40,901 nucleotides of DNA, taken from positions 1 to 40,901 of the forward strand of contig JBDSMH010000178.1 of NCBI GenBank assembly GCA_039915945.1. Direction: 5' to 3'. A model generated the notes under the pieces. The model was not told where the DNA came from. It worked only from the letters and a program-made list of their open reading frames with translations, and ran no database searches. Both the position numbers and the translations under genes were made by a program. Below, one piece after another: positions 21,966 through 31,038 of this stretch (the first letter of the stretch is position 1; the number at the start of each line of letters is the position of its first letter). Source of the stretch: DATLFA01 sp039915945 (lineage in GTDB: Bacteria; Actinomycetota; Acidimicrobiia; Acidimicrobiales; WLNW01).

Positions 21966-23098
21966 TGGCTGCCGGCTCTCCCGAGGCCGCTGACCCGACA
22001 CCCCGATCCGTCGTCTTCGTCACCAACGGGCTGTCGCTCGGCGGCGCCGAAACACAAACCGTCCGGGTCGCGACCGAATTCGCCCGCCGGGGTATCGAGG
22101 TACGCATCCTCTCGATCCTTCCGTCCACCGCCTTCGAGGACGAACTGCGGGCGCATTCGATCGAACTCGTCGAACTCATCGACGGCACACGATTCGCCGG
22201 ACCGAAAGTCGTGTGGAACGCCACGAAGCTGCTGCGGCAGTGGAAGCCCGACGCAATCATCGGTTTCGTCTTCCAATCCAACATGCTGGCGCGGATCGCG
22301 GGGCGCCTTGCCGGCGTTCCCCGCGTGGTGTCGTCGTTTCGTCTGCAGACCGAAAAGAACAGCAAGCGCGAACTGATCGTCCGATTGACCGACCCGCTGA
22401 CCTCGGTTTCCACATTCGACAGTCAGCGCGTCGCCGACGCGACCGTGGCACGCCACGCAACCAAGGCCAAGAAAGTACGCGTCATTCCCAACGCCATCGA
22501 TGTCGACGCGCTCGAGGCCGGCGCCGCGCAACGCGACGCGACCCGCGACGAACTCGGCCTGGACGACCAATTCGTGTGGCTGATCGTCGGCCGGCTGGTC
22601 CACGAGAAAGATCACCAGACATTGCTCGCCGCATGGGAGTTGCTCGGCCACGAGCACCCGCGGCGGCGCACGTTGTTGGTCGTGGGCGAAGGCGTGTTGC
22701 GCGACGAACTCGTCGCAGCCGCCGAGCAGCGCGGCATCAGCGACAGCGTGCGCTGGCTCGGTGCTCGTCGCGACGTACCTCGCCTGTTGGCGGCGTGCGA
22801 TGCATTTGTGCTGTCGTCGACAACCGAGAGTTCGCCCAACGCGCTGCTCGAGGCGGCGTCGATGGGACGACCCGCGGTCGCCACCAACGTGGGCGGCACG
22901 CGTGAGTTCGATCCGACCGGCGAAGCCATCCGCTACGTCGAATCGAGAAGTCCCGAAGATCTCGCGAAAGCGATGGCCGAAGTCGAGACCGCCAATGACG
23001 AAGGGGCACGGTTGGCCGTGCGCGACCGACTACGGAAGAGTCACAACCTGGCGCAGACCGCGGACTTGTGGCTCGACGCGTGCCGACCGAATCACTGA
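21965..23098 (+). CDS. GT4-family glycosyltransferase
   Basis: 377-residue GT-B glycosyltransferase of the GT4 type. The N-terminal acceptor domain opens with VVFVTNGLSLGGAETQTVRVA. The linker NAIDVDALEAG and donor-binding domain follow, with LIVGRLVHEKDHQTLLAAW, RWLGARRDVPRLLAACDAFVLSS, and the EX7E region ESSPNALLEAASMGRPAVATNVGG. It is translationally coupled to the initiating sugar transferase (TGATG), suggesting that it adds the second sugar of the repeat unit; donor and linkage are unknown. Convergent with the deacetylase gene, 23 bp apart. Confidence 0.92.
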   Translation: MAAGSPEAADPTPRSVVFVTNGLSLGGAETQTVRVATEFARRGIEVRILSILPSTAFEDELRAHSIELVELIDGTRFAGPKVVWNATKLLRQWKPDAIIGFVFQSNMLARIAGRLAGVPRVVSSFRLQTEKNSKRELIVRLTDPLTSVSTFDSQRVADATVARHATKAKKVRVIPNAIDVDALEAGAAQRDATRDELGLDDQFVWLIVGRLVHEKDHQTLLAAWELLGHEHPRRRTLLVVGEGVLRDELVAAAEQRGISDSVRWLGARRDVPRLLAACDAFVLSSTTESSPNALLEAASMGRPAVATNVGGTREFDPTGEAIRYVESRSPEDLAKAMAEVETANDEGARLAVRDRLRKSHNLAQTADLWLDACRPNH

Positions 23099-23121
23099 GG
23101 CTGTTCACTCACTGAGCAGAG

Positions 23122-24060
23122 TTACTGGGCAGCAGAGTCACTGAGCGGCTCGACGAGCCGAGCAACGTCGGTCAGCGTCACGAACTCCACGCCTCGTTCG
23201 GCGCAGCGCTGCAACACGAACTCCAGCCGGCGCAGCACCATCGCCACCGCGGCGGGCGTCGTCGCGTAGGGGCCGGTCTCGGGCAGCACCTCGACGTTGT
23301 GGAACATCAGCGTCATGATCTGTGGCGCGGAGGCGTGACGCGCCTCTTCGAGTTCTTTGTCGATGACCCACCCGAGACGGCGCAGGCTGCCCGACGTCGG
23401 TCGCAGCCAGATCTCGCCCCACCTTGGTCCAACCTTCGGCAACCTACCCCAGGGTTTGAAATGGATCGTCATGGGCACCTCGAGCACATTGCTGGCGCCG
23501 CGTTTCGTGAAATCAGTCGGGTCGGGATGGTAGGGCTGTGTCGGCGCACCCATGAAGTTCGGTCCGTCGTAGACCGACCAGTTGATGCCGGGCGTGACCG
23601 ACGAATCGACGACGTACCCCAATGACTCGAGGATCGGCAGCGTGTTCGGACCGATACCGAAACGGCCGGCGCGAAACGATGTCGGCGCGCTGTCGAACGC
23701 GGCGCGGAATTGCTCGGTCAAGAACTCGAGCCGCTCGGCTTCGACTTCTTTCGGGTAATCACGTTGATACGCGTGGGTCGCTTCGACGTGACCGGGACTG
23801 GGGACCGCGAACTCGCCGTGCAGATGCGTGGCGAGCTCGGCGCGAGTGCCGAGCGTCGCGAACAACTCGGCCGACGCGCGGTCGGCGATGACCTCGGGTG
23901 AGAGCAGATACGTGGGCGCGCAGCCGTAACGATCGAAGAGAGGCTGAAGGACCTCTCCCACGCCGCGCCGCACCGCTTCGAAAGCGAGTGGATACTGCGT
24001 CTTCCAGTGCGGGCCCTTGTCGCACTCGGTGTCGATAGTGACGCACAGATAGGTCTTCAC
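23122..24060 (-). CDS. Polysaccharide deacetylase-like protein (NodB/WalW type)
   Basis: 312-residue protein of the polysaccharide-deacetylase superfamily. VKTYLCVTIDTECD at the N-terminus gives the metal-binding/catalytic Asp, ELATHLHGEFAVP supplies the His pair region, SFRAGRFGIGPNTLPILESLGY is the conserved barrel strand, and TLMFHNVEVLP near the C-terminus holds the last His. It may remove acetyl groups from the EPS, or be a non-catalytic relative. GTG at 24060 is chosen because the family N-terminus starts exactly there; the frame is open upstream only as a shadow of the next gene. It begins 13 bp after that glycosyltransferase and is the last gene of the minus-strand EPS operon. Confidence 0.85.
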   Translation of the reverse strand: MKTYLCVTIDTECDKGPHWKTQYPLAFEAVRRGVGEVLQPLFDRYGCAPTYLLSPEVIADRASAELFATLGTRAELATHLHGEFAVPSPGHVEATHAYQRDYPKEVEAERLEFLTEQFRAAFDSAPTSFRAGRFGIGPNTLPILESLGYVVDSSVTPGINWSVYDGPNFMGAPTQPYHPDPTDFTKRGASNVLEVPMTIHFKPWGRLPKVGPRWGEIWLRPTSGSLRRLGWVIDKELEEARHASAPQIMTLMFHNVEVLPETGPYATTPAAVAMVLRRLEFVLQRCAERGVEFVTLTDVARLVEPLSDSAAQ

Positions 24061-24073
24061 GGGCGAATGACTA

Positions 24074-25129
24074 TCACAGGCCGTAGAGATCTGCGAGGGC
24101 CACTCGCTGGCGGTCCGGTGTGTGTTCGTCGAGGAAACGGCGCGATGCATCGACGGCTTCCTCGTAGCGATCGCGATGGCGCAGATCGGCGATCGATGCC
24201 GCCAGCGAAGCCGGCCCGAATCCGCGCGTCGGCACCATGACCTCTTCGAGCGCCGGAATGCGGCGCAGCACCATGGGCAGCCGCAGCGTGGCGGCCTCGA
24301 GAAGGGTGAGCGGCAGGCCCTCCCACGCGGCAGTGTGCAGGTACGCGTGGGCCTGTGAAAGGCGCGCGGTGGCTTGACCGCGGGTGATCCACCCGGTGAC
24401 GTCGACGCCGGACCGGCGCAAGGCATCCTCGCCGTCGGCATCGCCGCCGCCGATCCACACCATGCGCACCGGCTCACCCGGTTGGGTACACACGTGATCC
24501 GCCACCGCGGCGAAGTAGGCCGGGTCCTTTTGCGGACCGACCCGACCGACTGCCGCGATCTCGAGCGGCCCGTCGAGATCGGGCCCACCGTCGCGGCGAA
24601 CGCGCACCAATTCTTCGGTCAGCTTGGTCGGCAGCACGTAGGGAAGGTCGACCACCGTGCGATGCGGCCACAGCCGACGCGCCTGCGCAGCTTCGTTGCG
24701 ACTGCAGGCACCGACCGCGTCGAGACGCCATCCGAGGATGGATTCCGCGACGCGAATCGTCGAGCGGGCCAGGTGCGGCAGATCTTGGCGATCGAAGCCA
24801 TAGCAGTGCGGCGTGTAGACGACACGCGGACGGCGCAGCGGCAACGCGACGCGCCCGAGCATGCCGCCCCACGACGAGTGGAGATGCACGACATCGGCAT
24901 CGGTCTCGTGCAACGCGGCCCAGATCGATTTGAACTGCGCCGCTTTGCCCGAAGGCAGCGCAATGAACGGCACGCGCGCGTCGAGGGTGTCGCCAACCTG
25001 TACGCCCGGCCGGCGGTAGCCGCACACGGTGTGGCGTAGTCCAAGCGGACCGTGATCGATGTATCCCTCGATCGCCGTGGCGACACCGGCGCTGAACGAC
25101 TCCGCGACGTGCAGAACGCTGATGGTCAT
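24074..25129 (-). CDS. GT4-family glycosyltransferase
   Basis: 351-residue GT-B glycosyltransferase. N-terminal SVLHVAESFSAGVATAIEGY and DADVVHLHSSWGGMLGR; YTPHCYGFDRQDLPHLARS; then the donor domain with IAAVGRVGPQKDPAYFAAVAD, VTGWITRGQATARLSQAHAYLHTAAWEG and LPLTLLEAATLRLPMVLRRI, where the usual EX7E appears as W-E-G...L-L-E-A. Its ATG overlaps the stop codon of the upstream glycosyltransferase (ATGA), so the genes are coupled. Role: one sugar addition in the EPS repeat unit; specificity unknown. Confidence 0.9.
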   Translation of the reverse strand: MTISVLHVAESFSAGVATAIEGYIDHGPLGLRHTVCGYRRPGVQVGDTLDARVPFIALPSGKAAQFKSIWAALHETDADVVHLHSSWGGMLGRVALPLRRPRVVYTPHCYGFDRQDLPHLARSTIRVAESILGWRLDAVGACSRNEAAQARRLWPHRTVVDLPYVLPTKLTEELVRVRRDGGPDLDGPLEIAAVGRVGPQKDPAYFAAVADHVCTQPGEPVRMVWIGGGDADGEDALRRSGVDVTGWITRGQATARLSQAHAYLHTAAWEGLPLTLLEAATLRLPMVLRRIPALEEVMVPTRGFGPASLAASIADLRHRDRYEEAVDASRRFLDEHTPDRQRVALADLYGL

Positions 25130-26097
25130 TTACTTTGCGCGACCTCGGTGGCGAGTTCGTAGACGCGGCCGACGAAGTGGGCGAGCGACAATTCGTTGCT
25201 GACGTACGCATACGCGTCGCGTGATGCGCGTTCGGCTTCGACAGGGTCTGACAGTCGCTTCATCGCTTCGTGGAGTTGGCCGACGTCGCCGGCATCGACC
25301 AACACGCCGGCCCCGCCACCGATGTATTCCTCGGTTGCGGGATTGCGTGTCGTGATGACCGGCACGCCGAACGCATAGGCCTGAATGATGGCGTGCGGAC
25401 CGGCATTGCGGGTGCTGTCGATCAGCGGCACGATCAACGCACGCGCGTTCTTCATCACCGTGACGTAGTCCTCGTGCGACAGCGTCGGCAGGATCTCGAG
25501 GGGCTCGGTCACCGACGGCGGGTTCGGTGCGCCCAGCTTGACCGGGATATCGAGGCCCTTGGCGGCTTCGCGCAGCGTGTTCCAGTCGCGATGCTCACGA
25601 CCACCGCCGAGCATGTAGGCCTCGCCGGGACCATTGCGGGGTGTCTTGGGGACGATGCCCATGCGCACGCCCACCACCTGCTCGCGCCGGAAACCGAGGC
25701 TGCGCACCTTTTCGGCCTGGGCTTCGGTGGTCGGCACGATCAGATCGACGCGACGCAGCGCCCAGCGGAAGATGGCCTGCAGCTTTCCCTTGTCGTTCTC
25801 GCGCAGCACGGGCTCCCACGCGACGAGCTTGGGATGGCGCGGCATCAAGACGAGCGGAATGCAAGCGATCGATTGGATGACGACGAGCACGTCTGCTCGC
25901 GACAGCCATCCTCGGGCTGCCAGATACAGATATGCCGGATACGTGTTGAACCGGTGATACCACCGTCCATAGGTGATGCCGGTGCGGTGGCTGCGGATGA
26001 AGCGAGGTTTGATGCCAAGCTCCGCGCAGGCGGCCTCGAAGTCACTCTGTTCGGTATCGGTCCAGTCGACGAGCCAGACGATTTTCGGTTCAGTCAT
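25126..26097 (-). CDS. Glycosyltransferase (intact paralogue of 13518-14495)
   Basis: 323-residue GT-B-type glycosyltransferase starting MTEPKIVWLVDWTDTEQSDF. Motifs: NGPGEAYMLGGGREHRDWNT, VKLGAPNPPSVTEPLEILPTL, NARALIVPLIDSTRNAG, and the donor-site QAYAFGVPVITTRNPATEEY. ATG 26097 is chosen over the longer frame because the N-terminal strand KIVWLVDW begins here; it overlaps the upstream flavoprotein gene by 8 bp. The stop overlaps the next ATG (ATGA). Donor and acceptor are unknown. The paralogue about 12 kb away has the same N-terminal strand out of frame. Confidence 0.9.
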   Translation of the reverse strand: MTEPKIVWLVDWTDTEQSDFEAACAELGIKPRFIRSHRTGITYGRWYHRFNTYPAYLYLAARGWLSRADVLVVIQSIACIPLVLMPRHPKLVAWEPVLRENDKGKLQAIFRWALRRVDLIVPTTEAQAEKVRSLGFRREQVVGVRMGIVPKTPRNGPGEAYMLGGGREHRDWNTLREAAKGLDIPVKLGAPNPPSVTEPLEILPTLSHEDYVTVMKNARALIVPLIDSTRNAGPHAIIQAYAFGVPVITTRNPATEEYIGGGAGVLVDAGDVGQLHEAMKRLSDPVEAERASRDAYAYVSNELSLAHFVGRVYELATEVAQSK

Positions 26098-27451
26098 CCG
26101 GGACGTCGTCCTTGGTGATGGCGACGCCGCTCCAGTCGATGCGGTCATCTTTGCCGCTGAGGCGGCTGGCGACGCGGCGACCCGAGAGGGTGCAGGCGTC
26201 GGTCATGAGGTACTTCCACTCCGCGTAGCGGCCCGCGCGTTCGACGCCGTGCTTTTCGAGAAAGGCATTGACCGTCCGCAGCGCGTCTTTACGGTTGAGG
26301 TCGTAGATGATCTGGCCGGTGTTCACCCGCTTGACCGCGACCGACTCGACCGCTTCGGGCGAGTCGACGAGACCGAACTCGAGCAGCTCGTCGACAACCG
26401 TGGCCGACAACTGGGCGCCGTTGGTCGGCAGTGGCTTGTAGACGGAGCCATAGACCTCGACCTGGATACCGGTCTTGCCCTCGGGGGCGTTGGACGGCGC
26501 AAAGGCCTCGGTGCGACTGATGCGCACGCTGACCTTGTCTTCGTCGTAGATGTAGAACCACAACTCGGGCCGACGGGTCTCGTGCGCGACGGCGACATCG
26601 ATCCGCCAGAATTGGCTCGACAGCAACAGGTCGGCCGCCTGTTTGACGTCGTCGGGTACGTCCTCGACCATGCCGATGAAGTGACGAAGGTTGGTGGTCG
26701 TCACCAGCCGTTCGTAGTTGACGGTGGAGCCATCGCTGAAGGACAGCACCCGCTTGTTGAGATCGACCTTTTGGAGGTACCGCCCGTATTGGATGTGCGC
26801 GCCGTCGGCGAGCTTGTGCGCGTAGGCCCAGAACCCACCGTTTGTCGGGTAGCGCGACGACCGCGTGTTGACGTAGTACATCGACTCGGGCAACGGCCCT
26901 TGCGCGCCGCGGATGACGTCGTCTCGCTCGGGACGCAAGATACGGGCGCCGATCCAGTCGACATCGAGTTGTTTGGGTTCGAGTGTCCAATACTTGCGCG
27001 TATACGCCGCGGGGAAGTTGGCCGCGAACACCGGTCCCATCGCCTGATCGAGCCACTCTTGGTAGTTGGCCGGCGTCGTGGTCGGCTTGTCGTGCGCTTC
27101 GAGGAAGCTCTCGACGCATTGCGTGCGCAACGGCTCGGGCACCTGCCAAAGGCTGGTCTGCGCAGGATGGTCGATCCAGTGGCCGCGGAACCAGTTGGTG
27201 GCCGTGATGTAGAGGTCGATGTACTCGTCGTCGACACAATCGGCGAACAACGTCTTGACATACTCGTTGGACGTGAACGAGATGTGCGGGCCGTCATCCC
27301 ACGTGAAGCCATCGCGCAGCTCGGAGTGGATGTGGCCCCCGTAGTGGGCCTTCGACTCGTAGATCACCGCGTCTTCGGGATGACCGAGATGATAAGAGGT
27401 GCTCAGCCCGGAGAGCCCTGCCCCCACGATCGCGATCGATACCGACTCCAC
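26090..27451 (-). CDS. UDP-galactopyranose-mutase / protoporphyrinogen-oxidase-like flavoprotein
   Basis: 453-residue FAD-dependent protein. The dinucleotide-binding motif is at the N-terminus (IAIVGAGLSGLSTSYHL, then IYESKAHYGGHIHS), followed by FTWDDGPHISF. Later come RYPTNGGFWAYAHKLADG and the C-terminal YAEWKYLMTDACTLSGRRVASRL. This pattern (GGH after the Rossmann motif, GGFWAYAHKL, and YAEWKY) resembles UDP-galactopyranose mutase relatives and the broader amine-oxidase family. In an EPS locus a sugar-nucleotide mutase is a good guess, but no substrate residue confirms it. GTG at 27451 follows a perfect AGGAGGT about 8 nt upstream. Confidence 0.8.
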   Translation of the reverse strand: MESVSIAIVGAGLSGLSTSYHLGHPEDAVIYESKAHYGGHIHSELRDGFTWDDGPHISFTSNEYVKTLFADCVDDEYIDLYITATNWFRGHWIDHPAQTSLWQVPEPLRTQCVESFLEAHDKPTTTPANYQEWLDQAMGPVFAANFPAAYTRKYWTLEPKQLDVDWIGARILRPERDDVIRGAQGPLPESMYYVNTRSSRYPTNGGFWAYAHKLADGAHIQYGRYLQKVDLNKRVLSFSDGSTVNYERLVTTTNLRHFIGMVEDVPDDVKQAADLLLSSQFWRIDVAVAHETRRPELWFYIYDEDKVSVRISRTEAFAPSNAPEGKTGIQVEVYGSVYKPLPTNGAQLSATVVDELLEFGLVDSPEAVESVAVKRVNTGQIIYDLNRKDALRTVNAFLEKHGVERAGRYAEWKYLMTDACTLSGRRVASRLSGKDDRIDWSGVAITKDDVPDD

Positions 27452-27501
27452 GCAGACCTACCTCCTATCGTTTGTTGCGAACGTTGCACCGTACTCGGCC
27501 G

Positions 27502-27513
27502 CGACCGCGGTCG
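27502..27513. promoter_or_regulatory. 12-bp palindrome upstream of the flavoprotein gene
   Basis: CGACCGCGGTCG lies in the 111-bp gap between the flippase and flavoprotein genes, 51 bp before the GTG at 27451. It might be an operator or a short hairpin; no promoter was evident with it. Confidence 0.25.
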
Positions 27514-27562
27514 AAAACCCCTAAGAGGTGAACCCAGGTCAGCAGTGTGGGAAATCCGCAGG

Positions 27563-28915
27563 TCAGCGGCGGCCTAGGGCCAAAGGAAGCCCCCAGACGG
27601 AGTGGCGCCGGCCGAGGGTCCACCACATCGCGATCGTGCGGGTCACCAACGACAACACGATACCGAGTGCGGCTCCGTTGACCCCGAAGCGCAGCGCGAG
27701 CAGCGCCGCGAACGGCACCCCGACCATGGCGACACCGGCCTCGATGCGCAGCATCGAACGCTCGCTACCCATCACGCCGACCAGGTAGCCAACCGGGCCG
27801 AAGACCTGTACGAACGCTTGACCGACCAGCAGGATCAAGAACGCGTTGGCCGCGGATCGATACTCGTCACCGAACACGCCGAGCAGCGGGGCCCGCAACG
27901 CGATCAGGCTCGCGCCGAGGAACACGCCGATGATCGCCATGAACCGGCTGATGTTCGTCAGCAGCGGCTGGAGCGTGCGCGGGTCCTTGGCCCCGGCGAA
28001 TCTCGGCACGGCCCAGCTACCGACGGCCATGTGCGGGATGTCGAGCAGCTGTGCCATCTTCCACGCCGCGAACAACAGCGCGAATTCGACGGGATCGAGC
28101 GCGAGGCCCAGCGCCAGAACGATCGTGCGGCCGCTCGCGGCCTGACACAACGCGACCATGAAGAACTTGGTTGCGACTCGCCGCCAGTGCCGTTCGGAGA
28201 GTTCGCCCGGGTCGGCGCTCTGGAAGCCCGTTGTCATCCCGCGGCAGCAAAGGTGGATGATGAGCACTGCGATCGAGGTGCCGAGCAGCACCGAGAACAG
28301 GGCCGCCTCTCCGCTGCGCCGGTCGAGCCCGATGCCGATCGCGATGAAGATCACACAGCTCAGCGCGGCGGTGGCGAGGAAGGTGAGCGTGTCCGCGAGC
28401 AGCGGCCGGCCATGTGCCGACAACCACGCATTTTCGACACTGCCGAACGAACCGACAATGACGGTCGCTGCGGTCAAGGCCGCGTAGACCGCGTGGCTGC
28501 GCCACGAAGCCGATCCTTCGCCCAGCGTCAGTATGAGGACCGAAGCGGGCACGGCGATGACCAACCCGAGCAACGTGCGCCGTACGACGAAGCGACGCAG
28601 GCCCGAGAGGAAGACGGGACTGGCCGACACAAATCGGGGTGCCTGCTGGAGGACGAGTTGGTCCGAGCCGCGCCCGGCCAGCCCACTCAGCGCCAGTGCC
28701 ACTGACGCGGCGAATGCGTAGCGACCGTATTGGGCCGTGGTCGCCGAACGAGACACGAGCACCTGCAGCACGTAGCCGAAGACGCTCACCAGCAATCGCA
28801 CTCCGACTGCTGCGATCATCACGGGCAACGTCGACAGGACGAACGTGCCGCCGAAGCGTCGCTTCAACCAGCCGTGCTCGACGGCCTCTCTCGTTGGCAG
28901 CTCCTCGATCGCCAT
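27563..28915 (-). CDS. Wzx-type polysaccharide flippase (MATE/MOP superfamily)
   Basis: 450-residue integral membrane protein with about twelve to fourteen helices, of the polysaccharide-transporter branch of the MOP superfamily. Visible: VRLLVSVFGYVLQVLVSRSATTAQYGRYAFA at the first helices, central FFMVALCQAASGRTIVLALGL and AVPRFAGAKDP, and a C-terminal GQAFVQVFGPVGYLVGVMGSE segment typical of Wzx/RfbX. It would flip the lipid-linked repeat unit to the outer face for the Wzy-like polymerase at 17969. It starts 24 bp after the upstream glycosyltransferase gene. The length matches Wzx (about 420-480). Confidence 0.87.
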   Translation of the reverse strand: MAIEELPTREAVEHGWLKRRFGGTFVLSTLPVMIAAVGVRLLVSVFGYVLQVLVSRSATTAQYGRYAFAASVALALSGLAGRGSDQLVLQQAPRFVSASPVFLSGLRRFVVRRTLLGLVIAVPASVLILTLGEGSASWRSHAVYAALTAATVIVGSFGSVENAWLSAHGRPLLADTLTFLATAALSCVIFIAIGIGLDRRSGEAALFSVLLGTSIAVLIIHLCCRGMTTGFQSADPGELSERHWRRVATKFFMVALCQAASGRTIVLALGLALDPVEFALLFAAWKMAQLLDIPHMAVGSWAVPRFAGAKDPRTLQPLLTNISRFMAIIGVFLGASLIALRAPLLGVFGDEYRSAANAFLILLVGQAFVQVFGPVGYLVGVMGSERSMLRIEAGVAMVGVPFAALLALRFGVNGAALGIVLSLVTRTIAMWWTLGRRHSVWGLPLALGRR

Positions 28916-28939
28916 GGTCGACTTCCGTGATCCGGCGCG

Positions 28940-30022
28940 CTAGCCGACGCCGGCGATGCGCAGATACTCACGGGCAACCGCCAACGAGTCCCACTTGGCC
29001 CGTTTGCTCGCGACTTCATCGGCATTGGCGATGCGGCACCCGAAGTCGACGACGGCGAGGGCGAGCGAGGAGGGATCGGCCTCGACGATCGTGGACGTCG
29101 AATACCCATCTACGAGATCTCTCGTGCCGCTGCCGGAATCCGTGGAAACAACGGGCGCTCCGAGCGCAATCGCTTCCATCAAACCCACGGGTTGCGCTTC
29201 GGTGAGCGACGTGGAGACGACGACCGCCGCGAGCCGCATCGACGGAAACGGATTGTCGGTCATGCCGGGCAGCGCGAGACGGTCACCGACCCCCAATTCG
29301 TCGGCGAGTGCAAGCAGGTGGCCGCGTTCGGGGCCCTCGCCGTAGATGACCAACGAGTGCTCGGGCAGGCATGTGAGCGACCGCACCGCGAGGTCGAAAT
29401 GCTTGACGCTCTTCAAGCCACCGACGCCGAGGATGCACTTGCGTTGCTTCATCCAGGGGTGCGGTTCACCCTGCTCGGCAGCGGAGTCGAGCCGTTGAAG
29501 GTCGAGAGGATTGTCGATCACCGTGATGCGACTCTTGTCCCAGTGCAGTGCTTGCGCGAGTTCGTCACGCGCGTCGTCGGACACCGTGGCCAGCGCGGTC
29601 GCGCGGCCGAGTGTCAAGCGCGCGGCCGTGACCCACGCACGGGAGCGAAAGCTGTAGCGATCGTGGAGGTCGGTCGTGATGATGCGGTTGTGATGCACGG
29701 CAACCACCGACGTCTTCTTGCGATCGAGCTGCTCGGCGATCACCGCCCATGTGTTGGCGTTCAGGCTGGCGAACATGGCGTCGGGCCGCTCTGCCCGCAG
29801 GTAGCGCCGCAGCGCCGGCACCGACAAGACGGCCGGCGATTTTGCGAGGTTGCGGACCTCGACTTCGGGATCGAGCAGCGCGGCGAGCGGCCCTTCCTGG
29901 CTGAGCACGACGACCGTGGCCGGGCGACCCTGCCGGCACAATGCGTTGGCCAGATTGACCGACGCCTTTTCGGCGCCACCCATCAACAGAGTCGGCAGAA
30001 CGATGGCGATCGGGCGCGACAT
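28940..30022 (-). CDS. GT4-family glycosyltransferase
   Basis: 360-residue GT-B glycosyltransferase. N-terminal IAIVLPTLLMGGAEKASVNLA, then VAVHHNRI and VSDDARDEL. The donor domain has GVGGLKSVKHFDLAVRSL, LVIYGEGPERGHLLALADEL, VGDRLALPGMTDNP and the EX7E region TEAQPVGLMEAIALGAPVVST. Typical of GT4 enzymes such as those using UDP-GlcNAc or UDP-hexoses, but specificity is not visible. Second gene of the minus-strand EPS operon, between the epimerase and the flippase. Confidence 0.92.
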   Translation of the reverse strand: MSRPIAIVLPTLLMGGAEKASVNLANALCRQGRPATVVVLSQEGPLAALLDPEVEVRNLAKSPAVLSVPALRRYLRAERPDAMFASLNANTWAVIAEQLDRKKTSVVAVHHNRIITTDLHDRYSFRSRAWVTAARLTLGRATALATVSDDARDELAQALHWDKSRITVIDNPLDLQRLDSAAEQGEPHPWMKQRKCILGVGGLKSVKHFDLAVRSLTCLPEHSLVIYGEGPERGHLLALADELGVGDRLALPGMTDNPFPSMRLAAVVVSTSLTEAQPVGLMEAIALGAPVVSTDSGSGTRDLVDGYSTSTIVEADPSSLALAVVDFGCRIANADEVASKRAKWDSLAVAREYLRIAGVG

Positions 30023-30069
30023 GAAACGGCTACCTTACCGCCGGTTGTGCAGCGCGGTCGTCAGGCAAG

Positions 30070-31011
30070 TCATGCGCAATCGGCGAGCGATCGGAACCAG
30101 TCCACCGTTCGCCGCACCGCCTCTGACAACGCGACAGGCTGCATGCCGGGAAACAGGCCTTCGAGCACGGTCGCGTCGGCTTGCGAATGCGCAACATCTC
30201 CCGCGCGGACTTCGACGTGCACGCGCGGCAGTTCGCGTCCCAAGATCGACTCGATCTCTGAAATGAGCTCGAGGAGTGTCGTACGCGAGCCGAACGCGAG
30301 ATTGACCGGATCGGGATGCGCGACTCGGCTCGTTATGGCGCGTTCGATAACTGCCGTCACCGAATCCACGAACGTGAAGTCGCGCGATTGCTTGCCGTCG
30401 CCGTGCACCGTGATCGGCCGGTCGTGCAGCGCGGCGTCGATGAACGAGGGCACGACCGCGGCATACGCATGGCTCGCCGATTGCAGCGGACCGAACACGT
30501 TGAAGAAGCGGAACGCGAGTGTGGGCAAACCGAAACTGTGACCGTAGGCCAGCGCGTAGGCCTCGGTCGCAAGCTTGCTCGCGGCATAGGGGCTGATCGG
30601 TCGCGACGCGAGGTCTTCGCGCTTGGGCAGCACGGGATTCGCCCCGTACACGCTCGAAGACGAGGCCACGATCACCTGCGGCTGGCCGCCCAACCGCGCC
30701 GCCTCGAGCACGGTCATCGTGCCAGTCGCGTTGGCCAGATGACTCGCCATGGGATCTTGGATCGATCGGGGCACGGACGGACGCGCGGCCAGGTGCACCA
30801 CCGAATCGGTGCCTTCGACCAGCCCTCGCACCAAGTCGGCGTCGAGGATGCTGCCGACGACAAGCTCCACGTCGAGGCCGTCCAGATTTGCCTTGGACCC
30901 CGTCGAGAGGTCGTCGAGGACCGAGACATGCGCCACTTCGGGCGTCGTCAGCAGACGGCGGCAGAGATTGGCACCGATGAAACCGGCACCGCCGGTGACG
31001 AGAATTCGCAC
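30070..31011 (-). CDS. NDP-sugar 4-epimerase/dehydratase (extended SDR)
   Basis: 313-residue extended SDR of the GalE/WbpP type, likely supplying a UDP-hexose or hexosamine for EPS synthesis. Motifs: VTGGAGFIG (5-13), LDDLSTGSKANL, VVHLAARPSVPRSIQDP, the Ser-rich ASSSSVYG, the catalytic YAASK, RFFNVFGP, and HGDGKQSRDFTFVDSV. GTG at 31011 lies 6 nt after TAACCT, suggesting a leaderless mRNA and the start of the long EPS operon running left to 23122. The precise sugar substrate cannot be deduced. Confidence 0.92.
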   Translation of the reverse strand: MRILVTGGAGFIGANLCRRLLTTPEVAHVSVLDDLSTGSKANLDGLDVELVVGSILDADLVRGLVEGTDSVVHLAARPSVPRSIQDPMASHLANATGTMTVLEAARLGGQPQVIVASSSSVYGANPVLPKREDLASRPISPYAASKLATEAYALAYGHSFGLPTLAFRFFNVFGPLQSASHAYAAVVPSFIDAALHDRPITVHGDGKQSRDFTFVDSVTAVIERAITSRVAHPDPVNLAFGSRTTLLELISEIESILGRELPRVHVEVRAGDVAHSQADATVLEGLFPGMQPVALSEAVRRTVDWFRSLADCA

Positions 31012-31023
31012 TATCCGAGGTTA
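31012..31023 (-). promoter_or_regulatory. Putative leaderless promoter of the minus-strand EPS operon
   Basis: TAACCT (minus 31023-31018) lies 6 nt before the GTG at 31011, with no Shine-Dalgarno. It matches the TAnnnT-plus-6 pattern of other starts here. Confidence 0.4.
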
Positions 31024-31038
31024 CCGGTCGCACTCCCC

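Noticed and set aside
26090..27451. Firm call of UDP-galactopyranose mutase (glf)
   Set aside because: The Rossmann/GGH pattern fits several FAD families, and substrate-contact residues could not be verified without alignment.
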